Notes under the pieces: generated by a model
Told to the model about the DNA's origin: nothing
The model's database searches: none
The model's input: the letters and a program-made list of their open reading frames with translations, nothing else
Origin: Nocardia asteroides
GTDB taxonomy: Bacteria > Actinomycetota > Actinomycetes > Mycobacteriales > Mycobacteriaceae
DNA: 64,000 nt
NCBI RefSeq assembly: GCF_900637185.1
Contig: NZ_LR134352.1
Location: 6,748,001 to 6,812,000, forward strand
Direction of reading: 5' to 3'
In this document: piece after piece, positions 1 to 7,478 of the stretch
How positions within the stretch are numbered: position 1 is the first letter of the stretch
How the letters are laid out: every line of letters starts with the position of its first letter
Made by a program: the position numbers and the translations under genes

Positions 1-647
1 ACGTCCCCGCCGGGCAGACCCCACATGTTCCCGGGATTGCCGCCGCCGCGCACGGCCTGCGCACTGGCCATGGTGATGCCGAGCGGGTCGGCCGCCCATG
101 GACAGCCGCTCAGCGCGGCGACCGCGGCGAACCTGGACCCGCCGCGAATGGTGAGGTCCAGCGCCGAGGACGCGCTCATCGAGACACCGGCGATGGCGTT
201 GCGGCCGCTGGCGCCGAGCGCGTCGTCGATGACCTCGGGCAGTTCCCTGGTCAGGTAGGTCTCCCAGCGCACCCGGCCGACGCCGGGATCGTCGGCGATC
301 CAGTCGGTGTACAGCGTGAACGCGCCGCCCACCGGCATCACCACGTTGACGTACTTGTCGGCGAAGAACTGGCGCACGTCGGTGTTGTCCCACCAGGAGA
401 TCCCGTCCGCGCCGCCGCCAGCGCCGGTGAGCAGGTACAGCGTGGGCGCGCCCGGACCGGCCGCCTTGATCACCCGGTTCTGGATGACCCGGCCCATCGC
501 GGGCGAATACACGTCGAGCTGCGCGGCCCGCCCGCCCAGCGGCGCCTCCCCCGCCACCCGCGCCCCCGGATCGGCCGACGCCTGGACACCCCCCAGCGAA
601 GCGACGATCGCGCACACCACAGCAAGCCACAGTCTCGATGCCGTCAC
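1..647 (-). CDS. Secreted esterase / antigen 85-like mycolyltransferase family (partial)
   Basis: The gene runs off the left edge, so only the N-terminal 215 residues are visible. They start with a signal peptide (hydrophobic core about residues 6-20, likely cleavage after ASA at 23-25). An alpha/beta-hydrolase core follows, with a GVSMS nucleophile elbow (Ser156), the form seen in the antigen 85 and esterase D family of mycolic-acid bacteria, and a WWDN segment near residue 85. The family transfers mycolates to trehalose or arabinogalactan, or hydrolyses esters, outside the cytoplasmic membrane. Catalytic Glu and His lie beyond the window, so mycolyltransferase and plain esterase cannot be separated. 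The GTG start is placed 6 nt after a TATACC hexamer, a leaderless arrangement; GTG at 680 is an alternative. Confidence 0.85.
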   Translation of the reverse strand, partial: MTASRLWLAVVCAIVASLGGVQASADPGARVAGEAPLGGRAAQLDVYSPAMGRVIQNRVIKAAGPGAPTLYLLTGAGGGADGISWWDNTDVRQFFADKYVNVVMPVGGAFTLYTDWIADDPGVGRVRWETYLTRELPEVIDDALGASGRNAIAGVSMSASSALDLTIRGGSRFAAVAALSGCPWAADPLGITMASAQAVRGGGNPGNMWGLPGGD

Positions 648-653
648 TCCTCC

Positions 654-659
654 GGTATA
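654..659 (-). promoter_or_regulatory. -10 element, probable leaderless promoter of the esterase gene
   Basis: TATACC reads toward the esterase gene and ends 6 nt before its GTG. The intervening GGAGGA touches the start codon with no spacer, so it is badly placed as a ribosome binding site. A leaderless mRNA starting at or near the GTG explains the layout better. Confidence 0.45.
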
Positions 660-955
660 CCCCGGGGTTTCGACCCGCACACGCACCCCGAACAGTGCGT
701 ATCGGACGAGTGACCAGGGTCACCATCACCCGAAATCGACGCGAGAAAATCGCCTCTACCTGCGGGTTCACTCGGCTATCGCGCGGGCCCCGCAGCGAAA
801 AGAAGGTGATTTGTGTCGTAGGTGAGCGGAATACTGTGCCGCGCCCGATGAGTTGGACCGACCGAATCCGTCTTCTCTGATGTGGTGCCGGGACGCAGTC
901 GACTCGGCATCGGGCCACCGTTCGCCCTGCCGATCCCTGTTCTGGAGGTACCCCG
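660..955. other. Divergent intergenic region between esterase and MFS genes
   Basis: About 300 bp without a convincing gene. It must carry the promoters of both flanking genes. Part of it (about 720-850) is less GC-rich than its surroundings. An ATACTGT segment near 831 could be a -10 for the MFS gene. I see no repeat or operator palindrome. Confidence 0.4.
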
Positions 956-2434
956 ATGCCGGCCGACCTATCCCCGACGACGACGAAAGGGCGCACACCC
1001 ACCGTCATCCGGGTGCTGGTGCTCGCGACCTTCGTGGTCATCCTGAACGAAACCATCATGATCAACGCCATCCCGCGGCTGATGGCGGACCTGCACGTCA
1101 CCGAGGTGGCCGCGCAGTGGGTGTCCACCGCGTTCATGCTCACGATGGCCGCGATCATCCCGACCACGGGCTGGTTCCTGCAGCGGGTCACCACCCGGCA
1201 GGCCTACGCCACCGCGATGGGCGTGTTCATCGCGGGCACCGTCATCTCGGCGCTGGCGCCGAGCTTCGCCGTGCTGCTGATCGGCCGGATCATCCAGGCG
1301 GGCGGCACCGCGGTGATGATGCCGCTGCTGATGACCACCCTGATGACCGTGGTGGCCGAGCAGGACCGCGGCCGCGTGATGGGCAACGTCACCCTGGCGA
1401 TCTCGGTGGCGCCCGCCATGGGCCCGGTGATCTCCGGGCTGATCCTGCAGGTGGCGTCGTGGCGCTGGCTGTTCGTCATCATGCTGCCGATCGCCGGTCT
1501 GGTCACCTGGCTCGGGCTGCGGCAGCTGGAGAATGTCGGTGAGCCGCAGGCGGGCCGGATCGACGTGCTCAGCGTGGCGCTGGCCGCGCTCGGCTTCGGT
1601 GGCCTGGTGTTCGGTCTGAGCAAGTTCCACAGCGGCAGCTACACCACTCCGGCCCTGATCGTGGCCGGTGGCGTCGCCCTGGTCGCGGCGTTCGCGCTGC
1701 GCCAGATCCAGCTGCAGCGCAACGGCACCCCGCTGCTGGACCTGCGGGTGCTGCTGTCGGGCACCTACAGCAAGGCGCTGGTGCTGATGGCGGTGGCGTT
1801 CCTGGCGATGATGGGCTCGATGATCCTGCTGCCGCTGTACCTGCAGAACCTGCGGCACCTGAGCCCGCTGGAGACCGGCCTGCTGGTGATGCCGGGTGGT
1901 CTGGCGATGGGTCTGCTCGGCCCGACCGTCGGCCGCCTGTTCGACAAGTTCGGCGGCCGGATGCTGGTGATCCCCGGCTCGATCGGTATCGCCGTCTCGC
2001 TGGCCGGCTTCACCCAGATCTCGCTGACCATGCCGTACTGGCAGCTGCTCGCCCTGCACATCCTGCTGATGGTCTCGCTGGCCGCCGCGTTCACGCCGGT
2101 GTTCACGCTGGGCCTGGGCGCCCTGCCGATGCATCTGTACTCGCACGGCAGCTCGATGCTGGGCACCCTGCAGCAGGTCGCCGCGGCGTTCGGCACGGCC
2201 CTGGTGGTCACCGTCATGTCGGCGCGCAGCACCTCGCTGATCGACGCGGGCACCGACCCCACCTCGGCCGCGCTCGACGGCATGCGCCTGGCCTTCCTGG
2301 TCTCGGCCGCCCTGGCCCTGATCGTGATCGCCATGGCCGTGCTGCTGCCGAACCGCGCGGCGGGCAACCCGCACGGCGCCCAGGACGAAACCCCGTCCGA
2401 CGAGCCGGAACAGCCGGTCCTGGTCAAGCACTGA
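956..2434 (+). CDS. DHA2-family MFS multidrug exporter
   Basis: A 492-residue integral membrane protein with about 14 predicted hydrophobic segments, the usual length and topology of the DHA2 (EmrB/QacA, LmrB-like) proton-antiport drug exporters. An IxNxAIPxL-type motif in helix 1, the D/R motif A region after helix 2-3 (QRVTTRQAYATAMG) and a motif C-like stretch (AISVAPAMGPVISG) are visible. The cytoplasmic tail is polar. GGAGG lies 7 nt before the ATG. The gene is monocistronic and ends in a strong hairpin. No regulator adjoins it, so the substrate cannot be inferred. Confidence 0.92.
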   Translation: MPADLSPTTTKGRTPTVIRVLVLATFVVILNETIMINAIPRLMADLHVTEVAAQWVSTAFMLTMAAIIPTTGWFLQRVTTRQAYATAMGVFIAGTVISALAPSFAVLLIGRIIQAGGTAVMMPLLMTTLMTVVAEQDRGRVMGNVTLAISVAPAMGPVISGLILQVASWRWLFVIMLPIAGLVTWLGLRQLENVGEPQAGRIDVLSVALAALGFGGLVFGLSKFHSGSYTTPALIVAGGVALVAAFALRQIQLQRNGTPLLDLRVLLSGTYSKALVLMAVAFLAMMGSMILLPLYLQNLRHLSPLETGLLVMPGGLAMGLLGPTVGRLFDKFGGRMLVIPGSIGIAVSLAGFTQISLTMPYWQLLALHILLMVSLAAAFTPVFTLGLGALPMHLYSHGSSMLGTLQQVAAAFGTALVVTVMSARSTSLIDAGTDPTSAALDGMRLAFLVSAALALIVIAMAVLLPNRAAGNPHGAQDETPSDEPEQPVLVKH

Positions 2435-2444
2435 CCTCGGCCCG

Positions 2445-2487
2445 CGCCGACGGCCACTCCCGGTCCACCCGGGGGTGGCCGTCGGCG
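2445..2487 (+). terminator. Rho-independent terminator after the MFS gene
   Basis: Perfect 13-bp arms (2445-2457 and 2475-2487) separated by 17 nt and followed by TTT. It lies between the convergent MFS and SDR genes and could serve both. Confidence 0.8.
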
Positions 2488-2489
2488 TT

Positions 2490-3290
2490 TCAGGCGGACC
2501 GACCATGCCCGCGCCGGCCTGCTCCGGCGACGACCGCGACGCCGGTACGGCCACCGTCCACATCGAGGACGGTGCCGTGCACGAACGCGGCGTCGTCGGA
2601 GGCCAGGTAGACGGCCGCGGCGGCGATGGCATCGGGGCGGCCGGTCGCGCCAGCCGGGGTGCCGTGCATCATGACCCCGGCCACCTCCTCGATCGCGGGA
2701 TCACCGTCGGGCGCGAGGATGACGCCGGGGGAGATCGCGTTGACCCGGATGCCGTCCGGCCCGAACTCGGCCGACCAGGCGCGGGTGAGGGTTTCCATCG
2801 CGCCCTTCGTGGAGCTGTACAGCGCGCCGGAGCCGACACCGAGCCGGGCCACCCAGGAGCCGAGATTGACGAGGATGCCGCCGCCCGCGGCGATCATGCC
2901 GGGGACCAGCGCCTGGGTCAGGAAGAACGGCGCCTTCACGTTCACGCCGTACATCCGGTCGAAGGTGTCGTCGTCGACCATGAGCGTGGTGGCGCGCGGA
3001 TAGATTCCGGCATTGTTGACCAGGATGTCGAGCCGTCCGCCCGCCGCCTCGACGGCCGCGGCGGCCAGCGCGCGGCTGGCGGCGGAGCTGCCGTCGAGAT
3101 CGGCGCGCACATAGTCCGCGGTGCCGCCGTCGCCCCGGATCCGCTCGACGACCTCCGCGCCGCGCGCCCGGTCCCGGCCCGACACGACGACGTGCGCGCC
3201 CTCCGCGCCGAACGCGAGCGCGATGGAACGCCCGATATTGCTGGTGGATCCGGTGATCAGCGCCGTCTTGCCGCGCAGTCGCTGGGTCAT
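2490..3290 (-). CDS. Short-chain dehydrogenase/reductase (SDR), classical type
   Basis: A 266-residue NAD(P)-dependent oxidoreductase with all classical SDR marks: TGSTSNIG dinucleotide loop (13-20), NNAG (92-95), catalytic Ser145 and YxxxK (Tyr158, Lys162). The C-terminal 20 residues are Gly/Arg/Ala-rich and go beyond the usual family end (DVDGG). Resemblance is to 3-oxoacyl-ACP reductase or glucose dehydrogenase-like SDRs, but the substrate cannot be read from sequence. It is the last gene of a leftward operon with the membrane protein and SRPBCC genes. AAGGAG precedes the ATG. Confidence 0.9.
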   Translation of the reverse strand: MTQRLRGKTALITGSTSNIGRSIALAFGAEGAHVVVSGRDRARGAEVVERIRGDGGTADYVRADLDGSSAASRALAAAAVEAAGGRLDILVNNAGIYPRATTLMVDDDTFDRMYGVNVKAPFFLTQALVPGMIAAGGGILVNLGSWVARLGVGSGALYSSTKGAMETLTRAWSAEFGPDGIRVNAISPGVILAPDGDPAIEEVAGVMMHGTPAGATGRPDAIAAAAVYLASDDAAFVHGTVLDVDGGRTGVAVVAGAGRRGHGRSA

Positions 3291-3326
3291 GAAATGCTCC
3301 TTGCCGTTGTCGAATTCGACGATGAA

Positions 3327-3908
3327 TCAGTGAATTTCGCTGCCCTGACGTGACTTCCACGCCAGCAGTGCCGCCTGGGCGACGAAGAAGACGCCGCCGC
3401 CGGTCGCGTACACGGACAGCACGTGCAGTGACGGCGAGTCGCCCGCCGCCTGGGCCAGATAGGTGAGGCCGACCAGGAAGGACAGACCACCGGAGATCAG
3501 CGTCGGCCACTGCTTACCGAATACCGGGCCCCGACGGCGCAGGCCGACGACGAGCTGCGCCGCGCCCGACACCACGGCCCAGGCCCCGAAGACCCCGAGC
3601 ACCGCGCCCGCTCCGCCGAGTGCGCCGGCGAGGCCGAGCGCGACGGCGACGACCGCGCTCAGTGTGCCGTTGAGCGCCGTCACCCGGCGTTCGGGTCCGT
3701 CGGGCATTCCCCCGTGGTCGATCAGCGACGACACGGCGTCGATCAGCGGATAGGCGACGAGCAGCGCGACGGCCACCGGGCCCAGGGTGTCGCTCACGAC
3801 GGCGAAGGCCGACGCCCACCCGATCGCCAGCACTCCGCGGCCCAGCGACAGCCGGATCACCGACGCCCGTTCCGTCGTCGCGACGGCCGGTACTGCGGTC
3901 TTGTTCAT
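3327..3908 (-). CDS. Multi-pass membrane protein (DUF308-like)
   Basis: A 193-residue protein with about six hydrophobic helices in three helix pairs, starting after a polar N-terminus of about 20 residues. The spacing and the WA-x-YPLIDAVSSL type loops recall DUF308/HdeD-like or DoxX-sized membrane proteins of actinobacteria that occur beside stress or catabolic genes. No catalytic motif is visible. It sits 36 bp upstream of the SDR gene in the same operon. Function is unknown. Confidence 0.75.
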   Translation of the reverse strand: MNKTAVPAVATTERASVIRLSLGRGVLAIGWASAFAVVSDTLGPVAVALLVAYPLIDAVSSLIDHGGMPDGPERRVTALNGTLSAVVAVALGLAGALGGAGAVLGVFGAWAVVSGAAQLVVGLRRRGPVFGKQWPTLISGGLSFLVGLTYLAQAAGDSPSLHVLSVYATGGGVFFVAQAALLAWKSRQGSEIH

Positions 3909-3935
3909 GGGATTTTCCGTTCGATCGGTTCGGGC

Positions 3936-4055
3936 TCAGCCCAGTAGTTCGCGCGGACCGGGGCCGCGGCCGTGCAGCACGGCGGCTTCCGACCAGATCA
4001 CCATCGCGATCGGGCCGGTCACGAAAAGGGTTGCGATGAAAGGGCGTTCGGTCAT
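3936..4055 (-). CDS. Possible small hydrophobic protein (39 aa)
   Basis: A 39-codon reading frame fits the 176-bp gap between the SRPBCC and membrane protein genes, on the same strand. Its first half (residues 6-24) is hydrophobic and could span the membrane once; the tail is polar with GPGPRELLG. The ATG starts 29 nt after the SRPBCC stop codon, and upstream purines (GCAGGCG) give only a weak ribosome binding site. It may be a real operon microprotein or chance. Confidence 0.35.
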   Translation of the reverse strand: MTERPFIATLFVTGPIAMVIWSEAAVLHGRGPGPRELLG

Positions 4056-4084
4056 GACTGGCGCCTGCGGGCGGACAGCGGGCA

Positions 4085-4516
4085 TCACGCGGCTCGCAGC
4101 GGTGCGGCGAAGGACTTGCGCAGCGAGGACGGTCCGATCAGCGGCAGCAGCGCAGCCAGGATCTTGCCCTTGACCGCCGTGGGTGTGCGGGTCAGTTCGA
4201 CGTCGACGCGCGAACCCCGCTCGGTGGGCGTGGCACGGAAGACCCAGCCGCCGCCCGCGCCGAAGAGTTTGGAGTCCAGCGTGGTGACGGTGACGGTGTC
4301 GCCGGCGGGATCCCAGTCGTAGCGGGCGCGTTCCCAGGCGGCGGCGGTGCCCTCGGTGACCTCGGCCCAGGTGTCGCCGCGCTCGTGCACCACGAAGTGC
4401 GCGGCGTCGATGGTGTTCGCCCAGGTCTCGGGGCGGGTGGGGCCGAAGTCGGTGAGTACGCGCACCACCTCGGCGGGAGTCAGGGTGGACAGCAGGTGGA
4501 ACCGGATCGTTGTCAT
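4085..4516 (-). CDS. SRPBCC (START/polyketide cyclase-like) family protein
   Basis: A 143-residue protein with the helix-grip fold signature of SRPBCC proteins: an N-terminal strand (IRFHLLSTLTPAEVVRVL), a tryptophan after the first helices (PETWANTI), and a long C-terminal helix. The family binds hydrophobic ligands or acts as cyclases. The open frame extends upstream for another 125 codons but that part overlaps the divergent promoter, so the ATG at 4516 is preferred. First gene of a leftward operon (SRPBCC, small ORF, membrane protein, SDR), divergent from the hydrolase operon across a 175-bp region with a palindromic operator. Confidence 0.75.
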   Translation of the reverse strand: MTTIRFHLLSTLTPAEVVRVLTDFGPTRPETWANTIDAAHFVVHERGDTWAEVTEGTAAAWERARYDWDPAGDTVTVTTLDSKLFGAGGGWVFRATPTERGSRVDVELTRTPTAVKGKILAALLPLIGPSSLRKSFAAPLRAA

Positions 4517-4571
4517 GGCACAACGATCGCCGTCCGCGGGTACCCGCCGAATCTGTCGGATGACGCAGGCG

Positions 4572-4599
4572 ATGACGTAATCGCGGGCGACTACGTCAT
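4572..4599. promoter_or_regulatory. Dyad operator ATGACGTA-N12-TACGTCAT in the divergent promoter
   Basis: A perfect inverted repeat with 8-bp arms and a 12-bp spacer between the SRPBCC operon (left) and the lipoprotein hydrolase operon (right). The left half with its flank, GATGACGTAATCG at 4571-4583, recurs exactly at 10078-10090 upstream of the epoxide hydrolase-like gene. The nearby LuxR/LAL regulator is a plausible binder, by inference only. Confidence 0.55.
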
Positions 4600-4691
4600 G
4601 GTCGGCGTCAGATGACAGATGTGGCGGCCGGGCGGTGCGGCCCAGGGTGAAACCACCCGCATCGCACCGTTCGTTCGAAAGGACCATCGAC

Positions 4692-5522
4692 ATGGTCGAC
4701 ATCCGCCGCCCGCACCGGATCATCGCCGCGGCGACCGCCGCCGTCGCCGCAGGCGCCCTCGCCGTCGCCTGCACCGCGAGCACCACCACCCAGGCCGGCC
4801 CCACGCCGGACGCGCCACGGCCGACCGTGGTCCTGGTCCACGGCGCGTTCGCGGACGGCTCGAGCTGGAACGACGTCGTCGACAAGCTCATCGCCGACCG
4901 CTATCCCGTTGTCGCGGTGGCCAATCCGCTGCGCGGGCCGGCCGCGGACGCGGCGGTCGTGCGCAGCGTGATCAGCCACCTCCAGGGCCCGGTGGTCCTG
5001 GTCGGGCACTCCTACGGCGGATCGGTCATCAGCGCGGCCGCCGCGGGCAACGACCAGGTGAGGTCGCTGGTCTACGTGGCGGCCTTCCAGCCCGCCCCGG
5101 GCGAGACCGCGCTGGAGCTGACGAACAAGTTCCCCGGCTCCACCCTGCCCGGCACCCTCGACCCGGTCCCGGTCACCGGCGCGGACGGCGGCACGGGCAC
5201 CGACCTGTACATCCAGCAGGCGAAGTTCCCCGCCCAGTTCGCCGCCGACGTGCCCGCCGAGCGCGCCGCGCTGGCCGCCGCCGCCCAGCGCCCGATCGCG
5301 CAGGCCGCGCTCGAGGAGAAGGCCACGGTGGCCGCCTGGACCGACAAGCCCAACTGGTCGGTGGTCACCACCCAGGACCTCAACATCCCGGCCGCCGCGC
5401 AGCGGTTCATGGCCGAGCGGGCGCATTCCCGGATCACCGAGGTCGCCGCCTCGCATTCGGTGGCCGTCTCGCATCCCGATGTCGTCGCCGACGTCATCGA
5501 ACAGGCCGCCGCCGCCCACTGA
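4692..5522 (+). CDS. Alpha/beta hydrolase, predicted lipoprotein
   Basis: A 276-residue protein with an N-terminal signal ending in a lipobox-like LAVAC (Cys27), so it is probably anchored outside the membrane. The core has HGAF (oxyanion loop), GHSYGG (nucleophile Ser) and ASHSVAVSHP near the end (catalytic His). These are typical of the actinobacterial esterase-like hydrolases seen in stress or detoxification loci. The ATG at 4692 is preferred over an upstream in-frame GTG or ATG because GAAAGGA precedes it and the signal peptide then begins correctly. First gene of a four-gene rightward operon. Confidence 0.85.
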   Translation: MVDIRRPHRIIAAATAAVAAGALAVACTASTTTQAGPTPDAPRPTVVLVHGAFADGSSWNDVVDKLIADRYPVVAVANPLRGPAADAAVVRSVISHLQGPVVLVGHSYGGSVISAAAAGNDQVRSLVYVAAFQPAPGETALELTNKFPGSTLPGTLDPVPVTGADGGTGTDLYIQQAKFPAQFAADVPAERAALAAAAQRPIAQAALEEKATVAAWTDKPNWSVVTTQDLNIPAAAQRFMAERAHSRITEVAASHSVAVSHPDVVADVIEQAAAAH

Positions 5523-5557
5523 CCCATCACGAAAATCGTTCGAGGAGATCACCGATC

Positions 5558-6004
5558 ATGGATCTGAAACTGGAAGTCGTCGTGCTGCCCGTCGCCGACG
5601 TCGACCGCGCCAAGGCCTTCTACGTCGACCGGCTGGGTTTCCGGCTCGACGCCGACTTCCCGGTGGACGACGGCTATCGCGTCGTGCAGGTCACCCCGCC
5701 CGGCTCGGAGTGCTCGATCATCTTCGGCACCGGAGTCGCCTCGGCCGCACCGGGCTCCACGCACGGCCTGCACCTGATCGTCACCGATATCGAGCAGGCC
5801 GTCGCGGAACTGACCGCGCGCGGTGTCGCGGTCGACGGCCCCTTCCGCGACGCCACCGGCGTGTTCCACCACCCCGGCACCGCGCACCGGGTGCCGGGCG
5901 CCGACCCGCGGCGACGCTCCTACGGCTCCTTCGCCGCGTTCACCGATCCCGACGGCAACGGCTGGTACCTGCAGGAAGTCACCCAGCGCGCGCCCGGCCG
6001 CTGA
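5558..6004 (+). CDS. VOC (glyoxalase/bleomycin resistance) superfamily protein
   Basis: A 148-residue single-domain vicinal-oxygen-chelate protein with the beta-alpha-beta-beta-beta start (VVLPVADVDRAKAFYVDRLGFRLD) and the closing FTDPDGNGWYLQE strand containing the usual metal-ligand Glu position. Members include glyoxalases, dioxygenases and antibiotic-binding proteins, so the reaction is open. GAGGAG lies 10 nt before the ATG. It lies 35 bp after the hydrolase gene and 16 bp before the flavoprotein gene, so it is surely co-transcribed. Confidence 0.85.
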   Translation: MDLKLEVVVLPVADVDRAKAFYVDRLGFRLDADFPVDDGYRVVQVTPPGSECSIIFGTGVASAAPGSTHGLHLIVTDIEQAVAELTARGVAVDGPFRDATGVFHHPGTAHRVPGADPRRRSYGSFAAFTDPDGNGWYLQEVTQRAPGR

Positions 6005-6020
6005 CCCGGAAGGAAACATC

Positions 6021-7478
6021 ATGTCCGACAACGAAACCCGCAGCTACGACGTCGTGGTGATCGGCGCCGGTCCGGTCGGTGAGAACGTCGCCGACCGGAC
6101 CAGCGCCGCCGGGCTGCGCACGGTGATCGTCGAAGCCGAACTGGTCGGCGGCGAATGTTCCTACTGGGCGTGCGAACCCAGCAAGGCGATGCTGCGCCCG
6201 GCGCTGCTCCATCGCGAGGCCGCCCGCTTCCCCGGGGTGGCTGGCGCGGTGACCGGCGGTCTCGACGCGGCCGCGGTGCTGAAGCATCGCGACCGCATGG
6301 CGGCCGAGTGGAACGACCAGGACCAGCTCGCCTGGCTCGACTCCGTGCGGGTCGACCTGGTGCGCGGCCACGGCAGGCTCGACGGGCCCAAGCGGGTGAC
6401 GGTCCGCACGCCCGACGGCGGCACCGTGCGGCTCCTCGCCCGGCACGCGGTCGCACTGTGCACCGGCACCACCGCCGCACTGCCACCGCTGCCCGATCTG
6501 GACGCGCTGCGGCCGTGGACGAGTCGCGAGGCCACGGCGGCGCGGTCGGTGCCGGACCGGCTCGCGATCCTCGGCGCCGGGGTGGTCGCGGTGGAGATGG
6601 CCACCGCCTGGCAGGCCCTCGGCGCCCGGGTGACCCTGATCGCCAGGGAATCCCGGCTGCTCGGGCGCGTCGAGCCGTTCGCCGCGGACCTGGTCACCGA
6701 GCGGCTCCGGGAAGCGGGCGTCGACCTGCGACTGGGCACCACCATCGAGACGGCGACCCGGGTCGGCGACGAGGTTCACCTCGCCCTCGCCGACGGCACC
6801 GAGCTGGTGGCCGACGAACTGCTGCTGGCGACCGGGCGCGCACCCCGCACCACCGACCTCGGCGTCGACACCGTCGGCCTGCGGCCGGGCGGGTGGCTGA
6901 GCACCGACGACACGCTCACCGTCACCGCGGTCGAGGGCGAGTGGCTCTACGCCGTCGGCGACGTGAATCGCCGGGCCCTGCTCACCCACCAGGGCAAATA
7001 CCAGGCCCGCATCACCGGGGCGGTCATCGCCGCGCGAGCGCGCGGGCAGGCACTGGACACCGGGCGCTGGGGCGCGCATACCGCCACCGCCGATCTGGAC
7101 GCGGTGCCGCAGGTGGTGTTCACCGACCCGGAGATCGCCTCGGTCGGCCTCACCACCGCCGACGCCGCCCGCATCGGACGCGCGGTGCACGTGGTCGACT
7201 ACGAGATCGGCCACGTGGCCGGCGCGATCCAGCACGATCCCGAATATCGCGGACGGGCGCGGGTGCTCCTCGATCCGGATCGCGGTGTCGTCGTCGGCGC
7301 CACCTTCGCCGGTCCGGGGGTGGCCGAACTGCTGCACTCGGCGACCATCGCGATCACCGGAGAGGTTCCGCTGCAACGGCTCTGGCATGCCGTGCCGTCG
7401 TTCCCCACCATCGGCGAGGTCTGGCTGCGGCTGCTGGAAACCTACCGCGACCAGCAGGGCGAGGAGGCGGTGGCGTGA
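6021..7478 (+). CDS. FAD-dependent pyridine nucleotide-disulfide oxidoreductase (class I-like)
   Basis: A 485-residue flavoprotein: N-terminal FAD loop GAGPVG (16-20), redox Cys pair in GGECSYWACEPSK (Cys46, Cys51), NAD(P) loop near GAGVVAVE, and a C-terminal dimerisation domain. The relation is to dihydrolipoamide, mycothione and mercuric reductases. The usual active-site HPTxxE is replaced by FPTIGE, so Phe461 stands where the proton-shuttling His is found in lipoamide or glutathione reductase, while Glu466 is kept. Soluble transhydrogenases and mercuric reductases also lack this His. The thiol or quinone substrate is unknown. AAGGAA lies before the ATG. Its stop overlaps the aldehyde dehydrogenase start. 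Confidence 0.88.
   Translation: MSDNETRSYDVVVIGAGPVGENVADRTSAAGLRTVIVEAELVGGECSYWACEPSKAMLRPALLHREAARFPGVAGAVTGGLDAAAVLKHRDRMAAEWNDQDQLAWLDSVRVDLVRGHGRLDGPKRVTVRTPDGGTVRLLARHAVALCTGTTAALPPLPDLDALRPWTSREATAARSVPDRLAILGAGVVAVEMATAWQALGARVTLIARESRLLGRVEPFAADLVTERLREAGVDLRLGTTIETATRVGDEVHLALADGTELVADELLLATGRAPRTTDLGVDTVGLRPGGWLSTDDTLTVTAVEGEWLYAVGDVNRRALLTHQGKYQARITGAVIAARARGQALDTGRWGAHTATADLDAVPQVVFTDPEIASVGLTTADAARIGRAVHVVDYEIGHVAGAIQHDPEYRGRARVLLDPDRGVVVGATFAGPGVAELLHSATIAITGEVPLQRLWHAVPSFPTIGEVWLRLLETYRDQQGEEAVA

Noticed and set aside
4517..4891. N-terminal extension of the SRPBCC frame up to 4891
   Set aside because: It would cover the divergent promoter and the first part of the hydrolase gene on the other strand; the fold begins at 4516.
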